The position numbers were made by a program, and so were the translations under genes. A stretch of DNA of 64,000 nucleotides from Segatella cerevisiae. Its GTDB lineage: Bacteria; Bacteroidota; Bacteroidia; Bacteroidales; Bacteroidaceae. The notes beneath the pieces were generated by a model. That model did not search any database and was not told where the DNA came from. It worked only from the letters and a program-made list of their open reading frames with translations. This document shows, one piece after another, positions 17,545-25,187 of the stretch; within the stretch, counting starts at the first letter, position 1, and every line of letters starts with the position of its first letter. The DNA is taken from NCBI RefSeq assembly GCF_024054555.1, contig NZ_JAMXLY010000002.1, forward strand, positions 62,001 to 126,000, read 5' to 3'.

Positions 17545-18492
17545 TTACAACTTCTCTAATATAGTAAGACGCTTACTTACGAGTTCCTTGTATTTTTCTT
17601 TCTGTTGCTTAGCAATGAATGATGCATCAATACAATTGAACCATTTGGCTTTAAGGATCGTAAAATGACGCAAAAGTCTCTTAGCTACTCGCTCTGACAC
17701 TCCCGTTGCCTCCATAGCCTCCATAAAGTCCATTGCAAGCAATTTCTTTTGAAAGCCATTAAGTGATAAAGCCAGTTCTTCTGTGTCTTCAGGCATGACA
17801 ATAGCGGTTGCCACTTGATCATAAGTAGGTGTCAGGACATATTTTCCATTCTTTGGGCTGTACAGGGAGAAGTTCTTCAAGTGCATATCAGCATTGCCTA
17901 CAATCCAAGCAAACACGACCTGCTCCCAATAGTTGACAATATCCAGTTTGGCAGCACACGAATACTTTTCTATCAGGCGTGTAATCATTTCATAACTGCC
18001 CTGGTATTTCTGTTCAGTCAGCTTCCCAGACAATTGACACATATCTTCCATTGGTAATTTCTTTCCTTCTCCTGTACGATCAATCCTGCGAGTAATATAA
18101 TTCAACTCCCCATCCGGAAACCGGATAAGGGCATGGGGTACGGTTGAAATCCTAGCTATATCAGCAAGATGCATGGTAAGGTCTTCCATCTCCGGGAGAC
18201 AAATGAACTTTTCGGTCTGGGGTTTCAAGATATATCTGCCCATCACTCCGACGATAGTCAGTCGCTGGGCCTTCCCATTTGCATCATGCTCCAAGTCCAT
18301 TGACAATTTAGCTTGAACACCAGTTAACGCAGTCCGGTTCTCAACCATTACCAGAGCCAGTTTGTTGATATCTTTCCGTGAATAAGGGAGTACAGGAACT
18401 GTTGTACCAAAGAACTTTTTAGCACATTGTGGATGATAATCCACTTCTCCGGCACGCAAAGGCTGATAACAACATAAACATCTTTCCATCAT
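17545..18492 (-). CDS. hipT: HipA-type serine/threonine kinase, C-terminal kinase subunit (HipT-like toxin)
   Basis: A 315-residue HipA-fold kinase lacking the HipA N-terminal subdomain, which is encoded separately upstream. Residues 5-23 form a Cys/His cluster (C5, C7, C8, H20, C23). The glycine-rich/autophosphorylation loop is TALTGVQAKLS at 54-64, followed by the ATP-binding lysine in YILKPQ (Lys90). The catalytic loop GNADMHLKNF has Asp202 and Asn207, and the metal-binding Asp225 is in TYDQVA. All kinase residues appear present. HipA/HipT kinases phosphorylate aminoacyl-tRNA synthetases and cause growth arrest; the target here is unknown. Its ATG overlaps the hipS stop by 4 bp. Confidence 0.88.
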   Translation of the reverse strand: MMERCLCCYQPLRAGEVDYHPQCAKKFFGTTVPVLPYSRKDINKLALVMVENRTALTGVQAKLSMDLEHDANGKAQRLTIVGVMGRYILKPQTEKFICLPEMEDLTMHLADIARISTVPHALIRFPDGELNYITRRIDRTGEGKKLPMEDMCQLSGKLTEQKYQGSYEMITRLIEKYSCAAKLDIVNYWEQVVFAWIVGNADMHLKNFSLYSPKNGKYVLTPTYDQVATAIVMPEDTEELALSLNGFQKKLLAMDFMEAMEATGVSERVAKRLLRHFTILKAKWFNCIDASFIAKQQKEKYKELVSKRLTILEKL

Positions 18493-18815
18493 TCCACATC
18501 ATTGACAGGTTCCACACTTATATTTCCAATACAATCATGACAGCATGTAAGCAACAGTGCCATACGATCACGACGATTGATTTTCCAATTACGCTCAGCA
18601 ATATTAAGCATCCAACCTTCAGGAATCAATCCGTCAAAGAAAGAAAACAACACATTATTATGGTATAACTCTTTGCGCAAAGGCAAAGTAAGACTTACCG
18701 GAAAAGCATCTTTTCTTGACAAATAGTCCGGATCATAAGCAAATGTATATCCTGTTTCATCCTCTGTGAGGATTCCTGCCCTAACGCCACTGACTAAGAC
18801 TTTACCCTGTCTCAT
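18489..18815 (-). CDS. hipS: HipA N-terminal-domain protein (HipS-like)
   Basis: 108 residues matching the HipA N-terminal subdomain-1 family (couple_hipA) as a free-standing protein. The signatures are FPVSLTLPLR, FFDGLIPEGW near residue 60, and the end block CHDCIGNISVEP. In HipBST systems this small subunit is the antitoxin that neutralises the kinase, while HipB augments it and represses. Here it lies between hipB and hipT with 4-bp overlaps on both sides, so the three proteins should be made together. Which of HipB and HipS neutralises cannot be told from sequence. Confidence 0.87.
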   Translation of the reverse strand: MRQGKVLVSGVRAGILTEDETGYTFAYDPDYLSRKDAFPVSLTLPLRKELYHNNVLFSFFDGLIPEGWMLNIAERNWKINRRDRMALLLTCCHDCIGNISVEPVNDVE

Positions 18816-19030
18816 TTACCCTGCCTCCTTTCCAGAGGTACTGCACCTAATTGTAAATTGAACATTTCGAGCACCTGGTTCACTTTGTCCATACGGACAG
18901 TAGGCTTTCCCTGCTCCAGTTCCCGGAGGAAACGTAGGCCGACGCCAGACTTGAAGGCAAGGTCTTGCTGAGTAAGGTTATACTCCTTGCGGAGTGCCTT
19001 GATTTGTTTGGACAGCCTTGTTTGTTCCAT
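18812..19030 (-). CDS. hipB: HipB-like XRE-family transcriptional regulator
   Basis: 72 residues from the ATG at 19030 (MEQTRLSKQIKALRK); a longer frame to 19081 would run through the promoter. It is a single XRE/Cro-type helix-turn-helix: LTQQDLAFKSGVGLRFLRELEQGKP, then TVRMDKVNQVLEMF and a short basic tail. The VG-RFLRELE-GK pattern is typical of HipB antitoxins. It is first in the hipBST operon and should autorepress by binding the inverted repeats at 19034-19048 and 19091-19104. Confidence 0.88.
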   Translation of the reverse strand: MEQTRLSKQIKALRKEYNLTQQDLAFKSGVGLRFLRELEQGKPTVRMDKVNQVLEMFNLQLGAVPLERRQGK

Positions 19031-19033
19031 ACT

Positions 19034-19156
19034 GTTATACCTTTTCGGGACAAATATAAGTAAAATAGTTGAAATAAACAAAGAAAAGAACCGAAAGGGT
19101 ATACTTAAAGGTTCTATTTATCATTTTGTACCCGTTATGGTATAGGAAAACCTATA
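19034..19156 (-). promoter_or_regulatory. hipBST promoter with operator-like inverted repeats
   Basis: On the minus strand a -33 TTG (plus 19079-19081), 20-bp spacer and -7 TATATTTG (plus 19051-19058) form a near-perfect promoter. It is bracketed by an inverted repeat: GTTATACCTTTTCGG at 19034-19048 and CCGAAAGGGTATAC at 19091-19104. A further 16-bp dyad TATAGG-AAAA-CCTATA lies at 19141-19156. The shared TATACC/GGTATA half-site suggests HipB-family operators. Confidence 0.6.
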
Positions 19157-19262
19157 AAGGTATGGGGGGGCTTACAAACTACAGCCCAGTTTTCAAACTA
19201 TATATCAAGTGAAAGAACATTATTAACACCTGTCACTATTCTTAAAGGAGACTCAAAAATAA

Positions 19263-19778
19263 TTATCTTGCACTAGTGTCCCCATGGAATATAAGATTTA
19301 ATAAAGTCTTGTCGCTTACAACCGTCACTGCTTTGAATTTCTGATTAGGTTGTATCACATGTCCATAAACTCTAGGATTCAATACACGTGCAAAAGCTAC
19401 AAAGTAATTTTCGCCTTCTTTAGTTATCACTCTATCATCAAAAGCATCTGTCGTTGCAACAACCGTTTCGTTCTCACTGAAGCCCTCAAAAGAGATATTG
19501 AAACGTCTGTGTTCATGAAACAGATACAAATATCTATAAGGAACTTCTATATTTGCATAATAGTAAGTACTTGGGAAAACCTCAAAATAATGTATGCCTC
19601 CACTACACTCTATTGTAAATGGAAAGTGCACTGTTGTCACTACCAATATCATTCCCGCGATAAACAATGTCACTATTGTTATTCCAACGCTTATGAGTCG
19701 GGGAGGCACTTTGCCTATTATCTTCCGAACTCGCTCGCTCCTCAATTCAATATTATCAGTTGTTTCCATATCATTCAA
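19263..19778 (-). CDS. Short HlyD-like membrane-anchored protein (171 aa)
   Basis: Starts at MNDMETTDNIELRSERVRKIIG. The cytoplasmic N-terminus with ELRSE..R.IIG..PPR and one membrane span (LISVGITIVTLFIAGMILVV, residues ~28-48) resemble HlyD-type adaptors that accompany C39-peptidase ABC exporters. The remainder (~120 residues) is beta-rich and ends with a KAVTVVSDKTLLNLIF block similar to the end of those adaptors. The coiled-coil hairpin and lipoyl domains are absent; a normal adaptor has about 400 residues. It is therefore either an internally deleted adaptor or a minimal accessory subunit. It starts 14 bp after the transporter stop. Confidence 0.6.
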   Translation of the reverse strand: MNDMETTDNIELRSERVRKIIGKVPPRLISVGITIVTLFIAGMILVVTTVHFPFTIECSGGIHYFEVFPSTYYYANIEVPYRYLYLFHEHRRFNISFEGFSENETVVATTDAFDDRVITKEGENYFVAFARVLNPRVYGHVIQPNQKFKAVTVVSDKTLLNLIFHGDTSAR

Positions 19779-19792
19779 TATCTTTATTGGTT

Positions 19793-21985
19793 CTAGTTCC
19801 CCAGTTCCAATTGGTTTTTCACTAGATTGTAGTAAACTCCACGCTTCGCAATCAGCTCATCATGACTTCCTGCCTCTGCAACCATTCCTTTGTCTATTGC
19901 TATTATTCGGTCGGCATTTCTCACCGTGCTCAGCCTATGCGCCACGATTACCACGGTACGTCCGGCATAAAACTTATCAAGGTTCTCCACAATAGCCCTC
20001 TCGTTACTTGCATCTAGGGAGTTTGTTGCCTCATCTAGGAAGATGTAGTCGGGATTTTTATAAACAGCTCTTGCTATAAGTATTCTTTGCTTTTGTCCCT
20101 GACTCAATCCAACCCCATCACGACCAATCTTTGTATTGAACTTCAACGGAAGTCCCATAATATAATCTTTTATGCAAGCTATTTCAGCAGCCTTCAGCAA
20201 CCTTCCCTTATCTATATCCGCGTCATCCACTGCAATGTTGCGTGCTATTGATTCAGAGAAGATCACTCCATCTTGCATCACAACTCCGCACTGTCTGCGC
20301 CACCACTTCTTGTTAAGTCGATTAATGTCCGTTCCTCCTACCATGATATGTCCCCCTAGTACGGGATAATATCCAAGCATAAGCCGAACAAGAGTGGTTT
20401 TTCCACTACCTGAAGCACCTACTATCGCAGTAACCTTACCCTGAGGTATATGTATATTGACATTGTCCAGCGTCTCTTTCAGAGCGTGCGGATCATACTT
20501 GAACATGACATTCTCAATTTCAACACCTTTTCCTGTGTCTTGCAGACTGGTCTGTAAACCAGTTTTTCCGTTCTCGTCATCCACGCAATGGATCTCATTT
20601 ATGCGTTCAAGACTTATCTTTACGTCCTGTATTGAATAGAAAAAGCTCATAAGCTGTTCTACAGGACTATTTAACTGCCCAATTATATATTGCACGGCAA
20701 GCATCATACCAAGGGTCATCTGACCGTGGATCACAGCTGTTGCGGCAACTACAGTAATCACGATATTCTTAATCTCGTTTATGAATATACTTCCCGCCTC
20801 TTGCGTCTGCTGTAGTTTCAGACTCTTCATCTGCACACTGAACAGATCAGCCTGCACGTCCTCCCATTCCCAGCGTCTACGTTGTTCACAGTCCTGCAGC
20901 TTTATTTCCTGCATGGATGTTATGAACTCGTATGTCTTGTTATTATTTATAGCTTGCTGCTCAAAAAGTTCATAATCAAGTACCTTCCTTCTCCTCAGAA
21001 ACAACGCCATCCACATTCCGTAAACAACACTACCTATAAGAAATATTGAGAAGACCAACTTGTTATAAAAGAACAGCACTATGGTGAACACCACGAATGT
21101 GAGCATTGAGAACATAATGTTCAGTGTCTGCTGTGTCATAAACGTATTCACACGGCTGTGGTCATTCATTCTCTGCATAAGATCACCCATCAGTTTTGTG
21201 TCAAAGAAAGACATCGGTAGCTTGAGCAATTTTATAAAAAAGTCACTTACAAGTGAAATATTTATCCTCATACTGATATGGAGTAGCAACCAGCGACGGA
21301 TAAAATCAATAACCGTACGACTTATCGTAAGCATAAGCTGTCCCAGCAGCACAAGCCATATAAATCTTATATCTTGGTTCTTTATGCCTACGTCAACGAT
21401 ACTCTGTGTCAAGAACGGAAGCACAAGTTGCAGCAGACTGCCAACAATAAGCCCTAACACAATCTGCCCAAAATAACGTCTGTACTGCTTTACATATCCA
21501 AACAGAAATCTGAATGAACGTCTCTGTTTATTTTCAGAAACATCTTTATTGCAGCTGTAGAACAAAGGAGTTGTCTGTAGGAACATTGCCACACCTTTCT
21601 CCTCACCATTAGATCGTGTACTTACCCAATGACTTTTAAATTCATCTATATTATAAATTATAAGTCCCTTTCCAGGATCAGCAATATGAAACTTTTTACC
21701 TCTCTTTACTTTATACAATACAACAAAATGATTCTGATTCCAATGCAGAATACAAGGTAATGAAACGTCAGACAGTTCCTTAACTGTAGTTCTAGCACAT
21801 ACTGAATGCAGACCAATCTCATTGGCAGCTTCGCTAATCCCCAACAGAGAAACTCCTTCGCTTGTGGCAAAGCAAATATTCGACAGGAAGTGGAGAGAAT
21901 ATTCCCTGCCGAAATATTTACTTATCATCTGCAAGCAGGCTACACCACATTGCATTGAATCATGTTGGAGGGAAAAATGTTTCAT
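19793..21985 (-). CDS. C39-peptidase-containing ABC transporter (bacteriocin/peptide exporter)
   Basis: A 730-residue fusion of three domains. (1) N-terminal C39 cysteine protease with Gln7, Cys13 in SMQCGVACLQM, His86 in WNQNHFVV and Asp103 in IADPGKG, all intact. (2) A six-helix ABC membrane domain, about 160-430. (3) A nucleotide-binding domain with Walker A GASGSGKTT, signature LSQGQKQR and Walker B YIFLDEA. Such exporters cleave double-glycine leaders while moving small peptides across the inner membrane. No precursor peptide gene is visible in the window. An outer-membrane barrel gene lies upstream and a short HlyD-like gene downstream, on the same strand. Confidence 0.92.
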   Translation of the reverse strand: MKHFSLQHDSMQCGVACLQMISKYFGREYSLHFLSNICFATSEGVSLLGISEAANEIGLHSVCARTTVKELSDVSLPCILHWNQNHFVVLYKVKRGKKFHIADPGKGLIIYNIDEFKSHWVSTRSNGEEKGVAMFLQTTPLFYSCNKDVSENKQRRSFRFLFGYVKQYRRYFGQIVLGLIVGSLLQLVLPFLTQSIVDVGIKNQDIRFIWLVLLGQLMLTISRTVIDFIRRWLLLHISMRINISLVSDFFIKLLKLPMSFFDTKLMGDLMQRMNDHSRVNTFMTQQTLNIMFSMLTFVVFTIVLFFYNKLVFSIFLIGSVVYGMWMALFLRRRKVLDYELFEQQAINNNKTYEFITSMQEIKLQDCEQRRRWEWEDVQADLFSVQMKSLKLQQTQEAGSIFINEIKNIVITVVAATAVIHGQMTLGMMLAVQYIIGQLNSPVEQLMSFFYSIQDVKISLERINEIHCVDDENGKTGLQTSLQDTGKGVEIENVMFKYDPHALKETLDNVNIHIPQGKVTAIVGASGSGKTTLVRLMLGYYPVLGGHIMVGGTDINRLNKKWWRRQCGVVMQDGVIFSESIARNIAVDDADIDKGRLLKAAEIACIKDYIMGLPLKFNTKIGRDGVGLSQGQKQRILIARAVYKNPDYIFLDEATNSLDASNERAIVENLDKFYAGRTVVIVAHRLSTVRNADRIIAIDKGMVAEAGSHDELIAKRGVYYNLVKNQLELGN

Positions 21986-22014
21986 ATAAATTATGATTAT
22001 TACTCTATTTTCGG

Positions 22015-24300
22015 TTACAGACGTTTCATCTCGCTCTGACCAGCTTCTTTTCCTTTATATTTTGATTTTGCTGGATTGAAAGAGTACGAAAAAGTCAAAT
22101 AGAATGTAGGACTGTAACTATTGACATAATGTGAGGTATATGCATTGACATATTGCGAATATCCTTTTTCTTTTGAATTGAAAATATCAGATACGCCTAA
22201 CTTAAACCTCCAATTATTCATATTTTTCTGTACCGCCATGTCTATTCTCATCACAGGACGGGCCATGTAGGTGTCGGCGTTACCTTTCAGATTTCCATTT
22301 GCATTGACGATGATCATCCAATCCTTTTGAAGGATAATAAGGTTTTTCCACTGCATGCCATACTGCGGTCGGTTATAACTCAAACCATCATATGTAAGCC
22401 ACTGCTTATTCACCCATATATTCCATGATGCTTTCCATATTCTGAATAAAGTAGGCGAATAAGACATACTTGAATATATGCTAGGATATGAAAAATTCTT
22501 ATCTGTAGAAAGCACGGCAGGTGTACTTTCCATCACATCGAACCATGAAATCATCCCATTTTTCGAATAGGTATAGTCACAAGTCAGCTGGAAATCTCTG
22601 TATGATCCAATCAAAGAAATATCATGATTGTATGTCGGCTTGAGCTGAGAATTTCCCTTATAATAACGGAAGTAACTTATATATTGCAATCCATCGTCAA
22701 GTTGGCTGTAGCTTGGACGGTTAGTATATATGTTATAACTTAGTGCCAGAGATAGGCTCTTCATGTTATACGAAAGTGTGAGTGAAGGCAGAATATAATT
22801 ATATTTTCTACTGCTCTCATCTAAACGTTTACCATTTGAGTCGTAATTATAGTTGGTATATTCATATTTAACACCCACTTGAGTATATACTTTACCAAAT
22901 TCTCTGCTATAATTAACGAAAAGATTAGCTGCTGTCTGTCGTGATTCGTTGTTACTGTTCTTTAGTTCTCCATTATAGTCATCATTCTCCACATTATATT
23001 TTTGACGATAATGAGTATAAGTTGTTTCAAAGCCATATTCCAACTTGCCTAAAGCAATAGAAGAGGTAAATACGGTCTTTATCGCTGCCATATCAGAGTT
23101 GGACCTAGATGCTGGTATAAGTGTAGAACTTTTATCTGTGTCAGTGGAACTTACAGTTTGTTTGTTATAATTATTATAGTGGGCATAAGTTCCATCAATA
23201 TTTAAAGACAATTTATCATTAAATTTATTTTCATAATACACGTCTAAGCTATGTTTGCCATTCTGGCTAAGATTATCTGTGTTTGTATCAAACTCGGAAG
23301 TACCAGTATCCATAATCATCTGGTTATGATATTTTTGAGTCATGTTGTTTGAAAACACTCTAGAGAAACTATAGGTTGCTCCGATTGACTGTTTCGTGGA
23401 AATCTGATCATTAAATCCTACACTTATAAAGCCACCTTTTGAAGACTGGTAGCCATCACCTTCGTAATTAGCATAGATACCCTTATTGTTGTACTTAAAG
23501 TTATAAACATCTTTGCGATATGAATGTGCATTACTGAAAGTATTAAGTGAGGTGCTAAGAAAGAGATCAAGATTCTTTTTACGATAGTTAAGATTCAGTC
23601 CACCATAAGTATTCCAGTAGTTTGATACGCTTTCTTGAAATGTCACGTCTCCGCCCAAACCATCTCCAACGGGTTTGACAGTGGTAATAAATATGACAGC
23701 TCTGACATTTGAACTATATTTTGCTCCAGGATTCATATCAATCTTGATATCTTTAATCATATCACTTGATATTCTTTGCAGTTCGCCAGAATTTCTCATC
23801 AATTTATTATTAATGTAAATCAGTGGTGTACCTCTACCCAATACGCTGATACCATCACTGCTCATCATAGGCAGCTTCTGCAGTACGTCAGTTGCTTTCC
23901 CTAATTTACTAAAAATGGTTCCCTGAATAGAGGATACGAACATACCCTGCGACATCGTGAAAGTTGGGCGATTGGCAGTAACTGTTACTTCTTTTATATT
24001 TTGTTCTGAAGTGTGTAACAATACGGTAATGCTATCTGCTGCTGGTACAATAGTAGTCTTATACCCCACACAAGAAACTTTAATCAATCGATTGGCTGGA
24101 CTAGTTTTAAATGAAAAACTTCCATCATCGTTACTTATTGCTCCAGAAATAAAAGTAGAATCTCTTTTCTCCAACAGTGCCACTGTTGCAAGGTAAAGTT
24201 TAGCATGATTCTCTCCTATGACAGTGCCATATATATTCTGTGAACTTAAGCATATTGGATATGCTATAGACAATACAAGTATAATCAAATATCTATTCAT
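22015..24300 (-). CDS. TonB-dependent-receptor-like outer-membrane beta-barrel protein
   Basis: 761 residues. A signal peptide (LIILVLSIAYPICLSS) is followed by a carboxypeptidase-regulatory-like domain (YGTVIGENHAKLYLATVALLEKRD start), a plug-like region around residues 100-200, and a long beta-barrel with alternating aromatic strands, similar to the Bacteroidetes OMP_b-brl_3 family. The plug lacks a clear TonB box. It ends 29 bp before the ABC transporter, so it is probably in the same transcript and may form the outer-membrane exit or receptor of the peptide-export system. It shares this architecture with the 707-residue barrel at 25188-27311. Confidence 0.82.
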   Translation of the reverse strand: MNRYLIILVLSIAYPICLSSQNIYGTVIGENHAKLYLATVALLEKRDSTFISGAISNDDGSFSFKTSPANRLIKVSCVGYKTTIVPAADSITVLLHTSEQNIKEVTVTANRPTFTMSQGMFVSSIQGTIFSKLGKATDVLQKLPMMSSDGISVLGRGTPLIYINNKLMRNSGELQRISSDMIKDIKIDMNPGAKYSSNVRAVIFITTVKPVGDGLGGDVTFQESVSNYWNTYGGLNLNYRKKNLDLFLSTSLNTFSNAHSYRKDVYNFKYNNKGIYANYEGDGYQSSKGGFISVGFNDQISTKQSIGATYSFSRVFSNNMTQKYHNQMIMDTGTSEFDTNTDNLSQNGKHSLDVYYENKFNDKLSLNIDGTYAHYNNYNKQTVSSTDTDKSSTLIPASRSNSDMAAIKTVFTSSIALGKLEYGFETTYTHYRQKYNVENDDYNGELKNSNNESRQTAANLFVNYSREFGKVYTQVGVKYEYTNYNYDSNGKRLDESSRKYNYILPSLTLSYNMKSLSLALSYNIYTNRPSYSQLDDGLQYISYFRYYKGNSQLKPTYNHDISLIGSYRDFQLTCDYTYSKNGMISWFDVMESTPAVLSTDKNFSYPSIYSSMSYSPTLFRIWKASWNIWVNKQWLTYDGLSYNRPQYGMQWKNLIILQKDWMIIVNANGNLKGNADTYMARPVMRIDMAVQKNMNNWRFKLGVSDIFNSKEKGYSQYVNAYTSHYVNSYSPTFYLTFSYSFNPAKSKYKGKEAGQSEMKRL

Positions 24301-24405
24301 CGGCTTGATGCTGCAATAACTTTATGTATTGCTTTGACTAGTTTTTCGGTATTTGCTTAGAAATATATATTTTTTCATTCTTAGTAAGAGTAATTACTTA
24401 TATGA

Positions 24406-25160
24406 AACCCGTTGGCGGAATTAAATGCCTAAAAGATTTATGTTCAAAAAGTTGCACATATCATTGATTATTAGCAACTTAGTAGTGACAAAACATCTAA
24501 GTACAATTCAACGTATGCACAACTTGTATTCAAATTTCGTGAAATTTTTCGACATATGCAAGGTTTTCTCTAAAGATTTAGTAAATGAACGAGGAAATAT
24601 ACCTCGTCGGGGCGTTGTCCCCCGCTTTTCAGATCTCGAAGTTATAGCCCTCAGCTTGACAGCAAAGCATCTGAGCATTGACAGTGAGAATAATCTGTTT
24701 GACAGACTTAAAGAATGCAGTCTGTGGGTTAAGCGGAGTCATACATTCCTATGACCTCAGTCCTGCAAACATTCATGACATCCATTATCTGAAGGATGTC
24801 AAGTTCCGGTTCCATGACTGTAGTATAATTGGAGACCGTGCTTACCTCAGTGCCGAACTACAGCAGGACCTGTTCTCTTCCGTCGGCATAAAACTCGAAG
24901 TTCCCTATCGGTTGAACATGAAGAATTGGAAGCCGGCTTTCAAGCCATATGCAAGGGCCAGAAAGAGGATAGAGACCAACTTCTCACAGCTCTGTGACCA
25001 ATTCATGATCTTCCGTAATTATGCAAAACAAACTGCAGGACTGTTCACTAGAATTATTGCAAAGATCAGTGCATTTACTGTTCTTCAGTATATCAATTAT
25101 AGGAATAGACGACCTATCGGGAGAGTTAAATACGCTCTAAATTAATTCCACCAATGGGTT
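24406..25160 (+). mobile_element. IS982-family element with internal deletion, terminal repeats retained
   Basis: The ends are AACCCGTTGGCGGAATTAA (24406-24424) and, inverted, AACCCATTGGTGGAATTAA (25142-25160): 17 of 19 identical. The total length is 755 bp against about 1 kb for complete members. The transposase frame inside is missing its middle. The element separates two outer-membrane barrel genes that would otherwise be adjacent. I see no clear target duplication. It might still be mobilised in trans by a full-length relative. Confidence 0.8.
24425..25145 (+). pseudogene. IS982-family transposase, centrally deleted and frameshifted
   Basis: The N-terminal part (24425-24730; start MPKRFMFKK, with RRGVVPRFSDLEVIALSLTA) breaks at the block FDRLKEC. 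It resumes near 24730 in another frame with GLSGVIHSYDLSPANIHDIHYL, then GDRAYLSAELQQDL and a C-terminal KRIETNFSQLCDQFMIFRNYAKQ. Roughly 80-100 residues containing the first catalytic acidic residue are gone, and the two parts are out of frame. The remaining Asp of GDRAYL and Glu of RIETNFSQL are intact. The product cannot be an active transposase. Confidence 0.8.
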
Positions 25161-25187
25161 AAGATCAATAATCACACTACCTGATTA

